A stretch of DNA of 64,000 bases from Lewinellaceae bacterium (lineage in GTDB: Bacteria; Bacteroidota; Bacteroidia; Chitinophagales; Saprospiraceae): assembly GCA_020636355.1 (NCBI GenBank), contig JACJYB010000003.1:434001-498000 (forward strand), in the 5' to 3' direction. The notes beneath the pieces were generated by a model. It saw only the letters and a list, made by a program, of their open reading frames with translations. It was not told the DNA's origin and searched no databases. The translations under genes were made by a program, and so were the position numbers. This document shows, in pieces, positions 26,061-34,798 of the stretch; the stretch's first letter is position 1; each line of letters opens with the position of its first letter.

Positions 26061-27536
26061 TCATTGAGCCCAGGCCGGCAAGGATACATCCAGACCGAGT
26101 AGGGGTACTATGATAAAGTAAAGGACCAGGGTCAGAAATAGAATGCTTATCAGGTTCAGTTGAAAGCCACATCGGGCCATTTCCGGTATCCGTACTCTTC
26201 CACTTGCAAAAACCACCGCATTAGTACCGGTGCCTGAAGGTAACATGAAGGCGAAGGAACAGGCAATCGTCGCCGGGATCATCAGGATAAGCGGATTCAC
26301 CTGCCCGGCCAGTGCCATAGAAGCCCAGACCGGCAAAAAGATATTGGCCGTAGCGGTATTGGAATTGACCTCTGTCAGGAAAACCATAATGGTGACCACG
26401 GCTAGCAAGATCATCCAGGGTGGTAGCGAACCGATAAAACGCAAATGCCCGCCGATCCACACGGCCAAACCGGTATCTCCGAATGCAGCGGCCAAAGCGT
26501 ATCCTCCTCCTACAATCAACACCACACCCCACGGCACCTGGGAAGCTTCCTTCCAGGTCAATAACCTCTGTCCACCACCGTCCGAAACCATAAAAAGCAA
26601 CAAAGCTCCGGCAATTGCAACCGTGGAATCATGAACCATATTGGTAATACCCAATAGATCGGACCAGCCGGGAATAACAAACCATCCAAAGTCAATTGAC
26701 CGGCGAAATATCCATCCTAAAGCAGTCAGGGTAAACAATATAAATACCCGGCGCTCACCTTTCGAGATGCGACCAAGCGCGTTCCATTGATCCTCAATGA
26801 TTTCGTCGCTTTCGTCAAACCGGCCGCTAATTCCAAAATAGTTGATCATAAAGAGCCATAAGAGGGGCAGGCCCAGTATGACGACCGGTAAGCCCGCTTT
26901 AAGCCAGGTAAAAAAACTGATTTCCGGAGCTTCCGGATACAGCTCGTTTAATAAACCGGCCAGGACCATATTCGGAGGCGTACCAATCAGGGACCCGGTG
27001 CCCCCGATGGACGCGGCATAAGCAATCGATAACATCATAGCCAAGCCAAAACGTGAACCGGAACCAGCGGATTCATCCTTGACGATCAAAGCCATTGCAA
27101 TGGGTAATAGCATCAAGACTACAGCAACATTGGCAATCCAAAGCGATAGAAAGGCAGTAGCAACCATAAAACTCAACAGCAGCTTCCGTCGGCTGGTCCC
27201 GATAAGTCGAATGATGTACAATGCGATGCGGCGATGCAATCCCTGGTATTCAATCGCTCTGGCCAGGAAAAAACCTCCCAGCAACATAAGAACATAATTG
27301 TGCCCGTAATTTTCAGCAGTTGCTGAGGCGGAAAGGATGCCCAAAAGTGGAAACAAGGCAAGAGGAACAAGTGCGGTCATAAAAATCGAGATAGCTTCTG
27401 TCATCCACCACACAGCCATAAGAAGCGTTACGCCCACTGCATGCCAGGCTGCTGGCGTAAGTCCAGCCGGCGCAGGTACTAACAGGGTCATTAACATGAT
27501 GGTCACTCCAGTCCAAAGGCCTACTTTTTTTAGCAT
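26061..27536 (-). CDS. DASS/SLC13-family carboxylate or sulfate transporter
   Basis: A 491-aa membrane protein with around 11 helices, of the divalent anion:sodium symporter family. The second SNT signature is intact in EVNSNTATANIFLPV. The position of the first, usually SNT, reads LWIANVAVVLMLLP, so the first carboxylate/sodium motif is altered. Known relatives carry succinate, citrate or sulfate. The gene is the last of a four-gene operon with a threonine dehydratase (32 bases upstream), which suggests an organic acid or amino acid derivative as substrate; this is inference. Confidence 0.87.
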   Translation of the reverse strand: MLKKVGLWTGVTIMLMTLLVPAPAGLTPAAWHAVGVTLLMAVWWMTEAISIFMTALVPLALFPLLGILSASATAENYGHNYVLMLLGGFFLARAIEYQGLHRRIALYIIRLIGTSRRKLLLSFMVATAFLSLWIANVAVVLMLLPIAMALIVKDESAGSGSRFGLAMMLSIAYAASIGGTGSLIGTPPNMVLAGLLNELYPEAPEISFFTWLKAGLPVVILGLPLLWLFMINYFGISGRFDESDEIIEDQWNALGRISKGERRVFILFTLTALGWIFRRSIDFGWFVIPGWSDLLGITNMVHDSTVAIAGALLLFMVSDGGGQRLLTWKEASQVPWGVVLIVGGGYALAAAFGDTGLAVWIGGHLRFIGSLPPWMILLAVVTIMVFLTEVNSNTATANIFLPVWASMALAGQVNPLILMIPATIACSFAFMLPSGTGTNAVVFASGRVRIPEMARCGFQLNLISILFLTLVLYFIIVPLLGLDVSLPAWAQ

Positions 27537-27568
27537 AATCCGGAAGTTTCCTGGTTTCTAAATAGCTG

Positions 27569-28543
27569 TTACGCGATGAAAGGAAGTTTCTCCATATCTA
27601 CATTACCACCAGATAAAATGATCCCGATTCGCTTTCCGGCAAATTTTTCAGCGTTCCTTAATAAAGCGGCAAATGGAACGGAACCTGATGGTTCGGTAAC
27701 CAGCTTCAGCCTTTTCCATAACATGGCCATGGCCGCAATAATCTCGGCTTCACTGACAGTATGTATCTCCGAAACATATTTTTGAATGAGGGGGAAGGTA
27801 AATTCACCCAGCGTAGTCTTCAGCCCATCAGCCAGCGTATTAGCCGATTCATTTTGTTGGATAGAGCCTGCGTGCAGCGATCGGAAAGCATCATCAACAG
27901 CTTGTGGCTCTGCTCCTAACACGTTAATACCTTTACCGGCGTAATGGCTCCAGAGCGCTGTTCCACTCAACAACCCACCCCCACCTACCGGAGCAATGAT
28001 CATATCCAGGTCCGGCACTTGCTCCAGGAGTTCTTTGGCGGCCGTAGCCTGTCCGGCAATCACATTGTAGTTGTTGTAAGGGTGTATAAAATAAGCACCC
28101 GTTTCCTGACATATCTTGTCCAGCGCTGCTTCACGGGCTTGTTGAGTTGGTTCACAGAAGGTGATCGCTGCACCAAATCCCTTCGTTGCTTCTATTTTAA
28201 CTTTCGGTGCATTGGAAGGCATGACGATGTAAGCCGGTATGCCTAATTGTTGAGCAATGCAGGCGGTAGCCTGAGCATGGTTGCCGGAGGAATGGGTTGC
28301 GATACCCATGGCCCGCTGTGCCTCAGACAGTGCCAATGCCGCACTGGTAGCTCCTCGTAGCTTAAAGGCGCCAATTTCATGAAATTGTTCGCACTTAAAA
28401 TACAAACTACAACCCAGGTCACGGTCAAGATATGAATAATTTAATGCGGGAGTCGGTGGTACCAGCGCGCGGATACCCTGATGGATGGCCTCTATTTCTT
28501 CTCGCGTAGGAACATCGACCAACAAAGGCAATTTTTCAGTCAT
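27569..28543 (-). CDS. PLP-dependent threonine/serine dehydratase-family enzyme
   Basis: A 324-aa fold-type II enzyme without a C-terminal ACT domain, so of the catabolic threonine dehydratase, serine racemase or 3-hydroxyaspartate ammonia-lyase kind. The PLP lysine is in EIGAFKLRGATS, the substrate loop is THSSGNHAQA, and the phosphate loop is VGGGGLLSG. ATG at 28543 is preferred over upstream residues that are not family-like. It lies 28 bases after the class V enzyme gene. The exact substrate cannot be told. Confidence 0.87.
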   Translation of the reverse strand: MTEKLPLLVDVPTREEIEAIHQGIRALVPPTPALNYSYLDRDLGCSLYFKCEQFHEIGAFKLRGATSAALALSEAQRAMGIATHSSGNHAQATACIAQQLGIPAYIVMPSNAPKVKIEATKGFGAAITFCEPTQQAREAALDKICQETGAYFIHPYNNYNVIAGQATAAKELLEQVPDLDMIIAPVGGGGLLSGTALWSHYAGKGINVLGAEPQAVDDAFRSLHAGSIQQNESANTLADGLKTTLGEFTFPLIQKYVSEIHTVSEAEIIAAMAMLWKRLKLVTEPSGSVPFAALLRNAEKFAGKRIGIILSGGNVDMEKLPFIA

Positions 28544-28571
28544 TGGAAATATGATTTTATGCCGGCAAAGA

Positions 28572-29738
28572 CTATCGGCAGGCTTTTTCAAAACAATAAA
28601 CCAGCGCATCCAGATCTTCACTGGTATTGTATACATGAGGGGCAACCCTTACAAAAGCCCCCCGGTTGGATACATATACATGGTGTTCACGGAACAAGCT
28701 CTGCAACCTTTCCCGGTCGAAGCGGTCATCCGGAACATACAGTCCTGTCAAATGACTGGCTCTGGAGATTTCCGGCTCTATTTGGACGCCTAATCGTTCC
28801 AGTGCCTGGTATGGTTCTTTTATCAATTGCCCGCAATAGGATTGAATCGCATAGACTCCCCAGTCCAATAGTTGATCCAGTGCTGCTCTTAGCATGGGCA
28901 ACAAGGCAAAATTGGACGCTTCGCCAACCTGGTACCTCCCTGCGTAGGGCCTGTATTCGGGCTGGTAATCAACGAGTCGCTCAAAACGGTCACTTGCTTT
29001 TCGGTTTATCCAGGCCTCCTCGATGGGAATACCTTCGTCAAGAGCCGGCCCATAATAAGCCATCCCAAGCGAATAAGGCCCAAGGAGCCATTTGTATCCA
29101 CCCACAATCAGCGCGTCCGGTTGTATCCGGTTAACACTGAAAGGCATCGCTCCAATAGACTGGGTTCCATCCAAAACCAGCCAGGCCTGGTGTGCCAGTG
29201 TCTTGGCACGGATCGCATCAAGATCAAGCCGTAATCCATGCGCCCAATGGACCGGAGCACAGGCTACCGCAAGCGTTTTGTCGTCAATGGCTTTTAGGAT
29301 AGCATGATTCAGCGCCTCACTGCGTGAAAAAAGGTCCTGGCCGGGTTTAATGATGCGCAATTCCAGGTCGTATTTTTCAGCTAATCGTTGCCAGCTGTAA
29401 TAGTTACTGGGAAATTGTTCGGATAAGAGGATAATATTTCCCTGGGGTTTCACCGGAATATTCTGGACAACCTGGGCTAGACCATAGGATACGGAAGGCA
29501 AAAGAGCAACACGCTCCCACGCTTCTGTTTCCACCAGCATTGCAAATTGCTTTCGAACAGCATCTACTTCTGTGAAAAAATCCTCCGGATGGAGCAAATA
29601 AGGTTTGGACTTTCGCCGAATGCCTTTGATTCCTGCCTCTTCAACAGCCTTTAGATTAGGCGACATATAGGCAGCATTCAGATAATGTATCTCCGGATCC
29701 AAATCAAACAAGTCTTTCTGACAACTCAATGATCCCAT
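28572..29738 (-). CDS. Class V aminotransferase/kynureninase-like PLP enzyme
   Basis: A 388-aa fold-type I enzyme of the cysteine desulfurase/kynureninase group. The N-terminal IHYLNAAYMSPN is typical, the cofactor aspartate lies in LVLDGTQSIGAMPF, and the PLP lysine in LIVGGYKWLLGPYSLGMAYY. No cysteine-containing loop typical of NifS is obvious, so desulfurase activity is doubtful. It lies 3 bases downstream of the GNAT gene and 28 bases upstream of the dehydratase gene. Confidence 0.82.
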   Translation of the reverse strand: MGSLSCQKDLFDLDPEIHYLNAAYMSPNLKAVEEAGIKGIRRKSKPYLLHPEDFFTEVDAVRKQFAMLVETEAWERVALLPSVSYGLAQVVQNIPVKPQGNIILLSEQFPSNYYSWQRLAEKYDLELRIIKPGQDLFSRSEALNHAILKAIDDKTLAVACAPVHWAHGLRLDLDAIRAKTLAHQAWLVLDGTQSIGAMPFSVNRIQPDALIVGGYKWLLGPYSLGMAYYGPALDEGIPIEEAWINRKASDRFERLVDYQPEYRPYAGRYQVGEASNFALLPMLRAALDQLLDWGVYAIQSYCGQLIKEPYQALERLGVQIEPEISRASHLTGLYVPDDRFDRERLQSLFREHHVYVSNRGAFVRVAPHVYNTSEDLDALVYCFEKACR

Positions 29739-29741
29739 AAT

Positions 29742-30185
29742 CTAAGCCTTCCAGTAATAAAAGTTATTCAAAATACGCTCAAATCCGCAAGACTGATATA
29801 GGTGGTTGCCTGCAGCATTGCTTACTTCTGTTTCAAGCATAAGGCCTGCCAGGTCCTCCGCTCGGCATAATGTCTGAACATGCTGGATCAGGGCCCTCCC
29901 TACCCCTTGTGACCGAAAATCTTCCTGAACAAAAAGGTCATTCAACACCCAGTTCCGGCGCATGCCCACGGAGGTAAAAAATGGATACAATTGAACGAAT
30001 GCCTGTGGCGCATTGGTTATATAAGCAGCAAAAATTCTGGATTCATTATTTTCTAGACGTTCCGTGAGAAACTTACGGGCGCCCGGAAGGTCTGCCGGTT
30101 GCCGGTAAAACTGCCGATAGGCATCAAATAATGGAACAATAGAATCTAATTCTATAAGATTTTTGATTTCCCGTATAGCGGCCAT
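29742..30185 (-). CDS. GNAT-family N-acetyltransferase
   Basis: A 147-aa acyl-CoA-dependent acetyltransferase. The acetyl-CoA pyrophosphate loop is in LFVQEDFRSQGVGRALIQHV, and the C-terminal strand GNHLYQSCGFERI is usual. ATG at 30185 is supported by AAAGG directly before it. First gene of the operon with the class V PLP enzyme, the dehydratase and the transporter. Substrate unknown. Confidence 0.85.
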   Translation of the reverse strand: MAAIREIKNLIELDSIVPLFDAYRQFYRQPADLPGARKFLTERLENNESRIFAAYITNAPQAFVQLYPFFTSVGMRRNWVLNDLFVQEDFRSQGVGRALIQHVQTLCRAEDLAGLMLETEVSNAAGNHLYQSCGFERILNNFYYWKA

Positions 30186-30242
30186 CCTTTGTACACTTAT
30201 GTCTTTGGGTAAATTTATATTTTTATTTAACAATCTTCAGTT

Positions 30243-31892
30243 ATGCGTAAAGCAATCCTTCTCTTGATTTTCTTTTCTTTTTTGGCAGGTATCGCGGTAG
30301 GTTTTGTTTTTAAACCTCAGCCTATTACGCCAGGTGATGTCCGTGCGGCAGCAAGTTTGATTGACCTGTCGTTTGACGGTCCGGAAATTGATTCCATGCT
30401 AAGCGGTCTGGAGGATAATCGAATGGATTTTCAGGCCTTGCACGATACGACGATTGCGAATTCCGTTATGCCGGCAATCCAGTTCAACCCATTTCCAAAG
30501 GACTTCCAGGTACAACGGCTGCAATACCCGGTCCAGTTTGGCAAAGCGCCGAAAGTAAAACGCCCGGAGAATATGGATGACCTAGCCTTTTATTCGGTTC
30601 GCGAATTGGCAGAATTAATCCATGATAAAAAATTGACTTCTGTGGAATTAACCACGTTCTGTCTGAACCGTCTTAAAAAATACAATCCGGAATTGCACTG
30701 TGTCATAACGCTGACGGAGGATCTGGCGATGGAACAAGCCCGCAAGGCTGACCAGGAAATCAAACAAGGACGCTACCGGGGCATCCTCCATGGCATCCCT
30801 TTCGGAGCAAAGGATTTGCTTGCCGTGCCTGGCTACCCGACGACCTGGGGGGCGAAGCCCTATGAGACCCAACAATTTGACTCAGCGGCAACTGTCATCA
30901 AACGGCTTGAAGAATCCGGAGCCGTACTGGTTGCAAAACTCTCTATGGGAGCATTAGCCTGGGGAGATGTATGGTTTGGAGCCAAAACACGGAATCCCTG
31001 GAATACCGCACAGGGCTCTTCAGGTTCTTCTGCGGGTTCTGCCTCGGCAGTGTCCGCGGGGTTAGTACCTTTTGCCATTGGCACAGAGACTTTAGGCTCC
31101 ATTGTATCACCTTCCACCGTGTGCGGCGTGACCGGTCTACGACCATCTTATGGCCGGGTTAGCCGGTCGGGAGCCATGGCCCTGAGCTGGTCCATGGATA
31201 AAATTGGGCCCATCTGCCGGTCAGTAGAAGATTGTGCGATCGTGTTTAATGCGATATACGGGCCGGACAACGAAGATCCCACCGTGGTCAATGCAGCCTT
31301 CAACTACAATACCAATGCAGCTGTCAAAAAATTTCGGATCGGATATGTTCCGCGGGATTTCGACCGTCCCTATGCATTCCACCAGAATGACAGCATTTTC
31401 CTGGAACAGGTAAAAGCGTTGGGGTTTGAACTCGTGCCGATTGAACTACCGGAGATTCCGCCCATTCGCTTTATCCTTGAGGTAGAAGGGGCTGCCGCTT
31501 TTGATGACTTGACTCGTTCCAATCAGGATGATCTTTTAGTGAGGCAGATTAAAAATGCCTGGCCTAACGTTTTCCGGACAAGCCGCTTTATTCCCGCCGT
31601 AGAATACTTGCAGGCAAACCGCCTCAGAAGCGGACTCATTGAAGCACTTTACGAACGGATGAAAGGGGTTGACCTATATCTTTCTCCATCCTGGTTCGGT
31701 CGTAATCTGACGTTGACTAATCTTACCGGAAATCCTTCGGTGGTCATGCCTACCGGTTTAAAAGATGGTTTACCGACCAGCATTACCATGACCGGACAAT
31801 TATTGGGCGAGGATAAACTGCTTCTGTTTGCAAATTACATCCAGGAGCACACCAATTATCATTTGAACCATCCACCCGGGTTTTTGAATTGA
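30243..31892 (+). CDS. Exported or membrane-anchored amidase (amidase signature family)
   Basis: A 549-aa hydrolase with an N-terminal hydrophobic segment (residues 4-24), then an amidase signature domain. The catalytic lysine is in GIPFGAKDLLAV, the Gly/Ser-rich loop is SSGSSAGSASAVSAG, and the nucleophile region is GTETLGSIVSP followed by CGVTGLRPSYGR. This gives the Ser-cisSer-Lys triad. The signal-like N-terminus implies periplasmic action, unlike GatA, which it otherwise resembles. Divergent from the GNAT gene by 57 bp. Confidence 0.88.
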   Translation: MRKAILLLIFFSFLAGIAVGFVFKPQPITPGDVRAAASLIDLSFDGPEIDSMLSGLEDNRMDFQALHDTTIANSVMPAIQFNPFPKDFQVQRLQYPVQFGKAPKVKRPENMDDLAFYSVRELAELIHDKKLTSVELTTFCLNRLKKYNPELHCVITLTEDLAMEQARKADQEIKQGRYRGILHGIPFGAKDLLAVPGYPTTWGAKPYETQQFDSAATVIKRLEESGAVLVAKLSMGALAWGDVWFGAKTRNPWNTAQGSSGSSAGSASAVSAGLVPFAIGTETLGSIVSPSTVCGVTGLRPSYGRVSRSGAMALSWSMDKIGPICRSVEDCAIVFNAIYGPDNEDPTVVNAAFNYNTNAAVKKFRIGYVPRDFDRPYAFHQNDSIFLEQVKALGFELVPIELPEIPPIRFILEVEGAAAFDDLTRSNQDDLLVRQIKNAWPNVFRTSRFIPAVEYLQANRLRSGLIEALYERMKGVDLYLSPSWFGRNLTLTNLTGNPSVVMPTGLKDGLPTSITMTGQLLGEDKLLLFANYIQEHTNYHLNHPPGFLN

Positions 31893-32041
31893 GTCGAGCG
31901 GACAAAATTGGCATGCAAGCCGTCAAATCCATGAACTATTGAATGCCTCAAGGGGTTTATTTGTATTCAATCAAGAACACCAGCCAACTAGTAAGGCATT
32001 GTCCTGTTATAATTTCTAAGTTGGTTACTCGAAGCTAAACT

Positions 32042-33136
32042 ATGATCTCCTGGAAATTCTCTAAATATTTTGAACCTGAGGACGGTGATCTGTTTGAGAA
32101 GCTCTTCAAAGTTTTTCAAGAATTGTTATTGTACACCTCCGGGGATGTGCGTGAGGCTTTAAGCTGGCTTACGGAACTCGATAAAACCTACCATCTTACT
32201 ACCGAAGAATACGGAATGGCTGATTTTATCCAGGACCTGATCGATAAGGGTTACCTGCAACCCGATCAGGAAGCCTCAGGCGGGTTTGCCATTTCCTCCA
32301 AAATGGAAGTGTCTATCCGACAAAAAGCGTTGGACGATGTTTTTGACTCCATTCGAAAGACCGGTCGCGGGCAACATTCTACCACTTCACCCGGCATGGG
32401 TGATGAATTCACCTCAGAAATCAGGCCTTTTGAATTCGGTGATAAATTGGATCGGATTGCCATTTCGGAATCACTCCGCAATGCACAAATCAATCACGGA
32501 ATTGATGATTTTACCCTAACGGAAGGTGATCTGGAAATCCAGGAAACCTTTTACCAAAGTCAAATGAGCACCGTGCTCATGATTGACATATCCCACTCCA
32601 TGATCCTGTATGGAGAAGATCGCATAACACCGGCTAAAAAAGTAGCACTGGCTCTGGCCGAAATGATCCGTACGCGGTACCCGAAAGACACGCTGGATAT
32701 TCTGGTATTTGGTGACGATGCCTGGCAAATTGAATTATCCGAAGTGCCTTACCTGCAGGTGGGGCCTTACCACACGAACACCGTGGCAGGCCTTGAACTT
32801 GCCATGGCAATCCTGCGGCGACGCAAAAACCCAAACAAACAAGTTTTCATGATTACCGACGGAAAGCCAACCTGCATTAAAGTCGGTAAAAAGTATTACA
32901 AAAACGCCTATGGCATCGACAGGAAAATCCTTAACAGGACGCTGGCCTTGGGGGCAAAATGCCGTAAACTGGGCATACCTATTACGACTTTTATGATTGC
33001 CAGCGATCCCTATCTGGTAGAATTTGTCGATAAATTTACTGCTGCAAACCAGGGCAAGGCATTTTACAGTTCCCTGGAAGGACTGGGAGAGTTCCTCTTC
33101 ATGGACTACAAACAAAACAAACGCAAAAGAAAATGA
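32042..33136 (+). CDS. VWA-domain protein (ChlD/CoxE-like)
   Basis: A 364-aa cytoplasmic protein. Residues 1-160 are a helical N-terminal region with no clear domain. The C-terminal half is a von Willebrand A domain with the MIDAS motif MIDISHSMI near residue 183, a later TDGKPTCIK (D and T of the MIDAS set), and a central FGDDA. The stop overlaps the ATPase start by 4 bases. VWA proteins paired with MoxR-type ATPases act as metal-insertion or protein-remodelling partners in other systems. Confidence 0.8.
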   Translation: MISWKFSKYFEPEDGDLFEKLFKVFQELLLYTSGDVREALSWLTELDKTYHLTTEEYGMADFIQDLIDKGYLQPDQEASGGFAISSKMEVSIRQKALDDVFDSIRKTGRGQHSTTSPGMGDEFTSEIRPFEFGDKLDRIAISESLRNAQINHGIDDFTLTEGDLEIQETFYQSQMSTVLMIDISHSMILYGEDRITPAKKVALALAEMIRTRYPKDTLDILVFGDDAWQIELSEVPYLQVGPYHTNTVAGLELAMAILRRRKNPNKQVFMITDGKPTCIKVGKKYYKNAYGIDRKILNRTLALGAKCRKLGIPITTFMIASDPYLVEFVDKFTAANQGKAFYSSLEGLGEFLFMDYKQNKRKRK

Positions 33137-34593
33137 CGCAAGCGAAGACGCTGGGTGCGCTGAAGCAAAATGGCTACCGTCCCCTTACCATCAAGGAAGA
33201 GTTACGTAAAAACCTGATCAGCTCACTGAAGAAAGGCACGAATCCTTTTACCGGGATAGTGGGGTACGAACATACCGTAATCCCGGACATTCAACGTGCA
33301 CTCCTTTCCAAGCACAATATTTTATTGCTGGGCCTCCGTGGACAGGCAAAAACCAAGATCGCCCGACTAATGGTCGGTTTGTTGGATGAGTACATACCGG
33401 TGGTCGCCGGAAGTGAAATCAACGACGATCCCTTAAAGCCGTTGAGCCGCTATGCCAAGGACCTTATCGCCGAACAGGGTGATGATACGCCGATTGAATG
33501 GGTCCATCGAGATCGCCGATATGTGGAAAAACTGGCTACTCCTGATGTCACGGTTGCAGACTTGATCGGTGATGTGGATCCTATCAAGGCCGCCAACCTT
33601 AGGCTTCCGTATGGTGATGAGCGCGTTTTACATTTTGGGTTGGTGCCCAGATCCCACCGCTCCATTTTTGTAATCAATGAGCTACCGGACTTGCAACCGC
33701 GTATTCAGGTAGCTTTATTTAATATCTTGCAGGAAGGAGACATTCAGATCCGCGGATTTAAAGTCCGTCTTCCTCTGGACCTTCAATTTGTTTTCACCGC
33801 AAATCCGGAGGATTATACCAATCGGGGTTCTATCATTACTCCGCTTAAAGACCGTATTGAAAGCCAGATCCTGACGCACTACCCCGGTTCTATCGAAGTT
33901 GCCAAGCAAATTACCAGTCAGGAAGCAGACATAGACACGGAGACCCGGAATAATATTTATGTACCTGAGTTGCTACTGAATCTCCTTGAACGGGTATCAT
34001 TTGCAGCACGCGATAGCGAACTGATTGATGAACGTAGCGGGGTATCCGCACGGATGAGTATTACCGCGCTGGAAAATCTGTATAGCACGGCGGAGCGGAG
34101 AATGCTTATCAATGGAGAAAATAAAACGACAGCCAGGATCATTGATTTCTGGGGAGTCATCCCGGCAATAACCGGCAAAGTCGAGTTGGTCTATGAAGGA
34201 GAACAGGAGGGCCCTTATCAGGTGGCATTAAACTTACTGAGCACTGCAATAAAAGAAGAATTCCTGACTCATTTTCCACATCCGAACAAGGAAGAGCGGA
34301 AACAGGAGGGAGATGCATATTATGCCATCAGGGAATTTTTTGGCAATGGCCATGAATTAAATCTCCCAAATGATGCGACAGACCCTGCATTCTCATCAGC
34401 ACTGAATGAAATACCCGGACTAAGAGCATTAATCAAACCCTTCGCGGAAGAAGACAAACAAGCCTATATGGAATTAATCATTCATGGGCTAGCTGAATTT
34501 AATGTGGTCAATAAAGAATTGGTAGGCACAACTTTATCCTTCCATGATTTTCTTTCCAATATGCTCGACGACCTGGACGAAGACGAGGATTAA
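33133..34593 (+). CDS. MoxR/ChlI-like AAA+ ATPase
   Basis: A 486-aa AAA+ protein. The Walker A is LLGLRGQAKTKIARL, of the GxxGxAKT form seen in MoxR proteins. The Walker B segment reads SIFVINELPDLQPR, with Asn where Asp is usual before Glu. Sensor 1 lies in DLQFVFTANPEDYTNRG. The C-terminal 200 residues are mostly helical. Forms a pair with the VWA protein directly upstream. In related pairs the ATPase and VWA partner assemble into a ring that remodels or loads a target; no target is encoded here. Confidence 0.82.
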   Translation: MTQAKTLGALKQNGYRPLTIKEELRKNLISSLKKGTNPFTGIVGYEHTVIPDIQRALLSKHNILLLGLRGQAKTKIARLMVGLLDEYIPVVAGSEINDDPLKPLSRYAKDLIAEQGDDTPIEWVHRDRRYVEKLATPDVTVADLIGDVDPIKAANLRLPYGDERVLHFGLVPRSHRSIFVINELPDLQPRIQVALFNILQEGDIQIRGFKVRLPLDLQFVFTANPEDYTNRGSIITPLKDRIESQILTHYPGSIEVAKQITSQEADIDTETRNNIYVPELLLNLLERVSFAARDSELIDERSGVSARMSITALENLYSTAERRMLINGENKTTARIIDFWGVIPAITGKVELVYEGEQEGPYQVALNLLSTAIKEEFLTHFPHPNKEERKQEGDAYYAIREFFGNGHELNLPNDATDPAFSSALNEIPGLRALIKPFAEEDKQAYMELIIHGLAEFNVVNKELVGTTLSFHDFLSNMLDDLDEDED

Positions 34594-34711
34594 CCACTTC
34601 AAGTTCCGTATCCTGCCCCATTAGTCCGAAGGAAAAACCCGTTCATCGAAGCTTGCGGACACCTGAACTGATTTAACGTTCGCTTAAGAAATTGGGATTT
34701 CGAAATAACCC

Positions 34712-34719
34712 TATATTTG
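34712..34719 (+). promoter_or_regulatory. Bacteroidota -7 box upstream of signal peptidase I
   Basis: TATATTTG matches TAnnTTTG. An ATTG lies about 17 bases upstream in the -33 position. The inferred leader to the GTG start at 34799 is about 75 bases. Confidence 0.4.
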
Positions 34720-34798
34720 TACCGCTTTGAGGACGGGGTTGCTCGCAAGATGTGCGTCCCGCTTCCTTGGATTATTCATCTAATAAGTCGATACCGCC

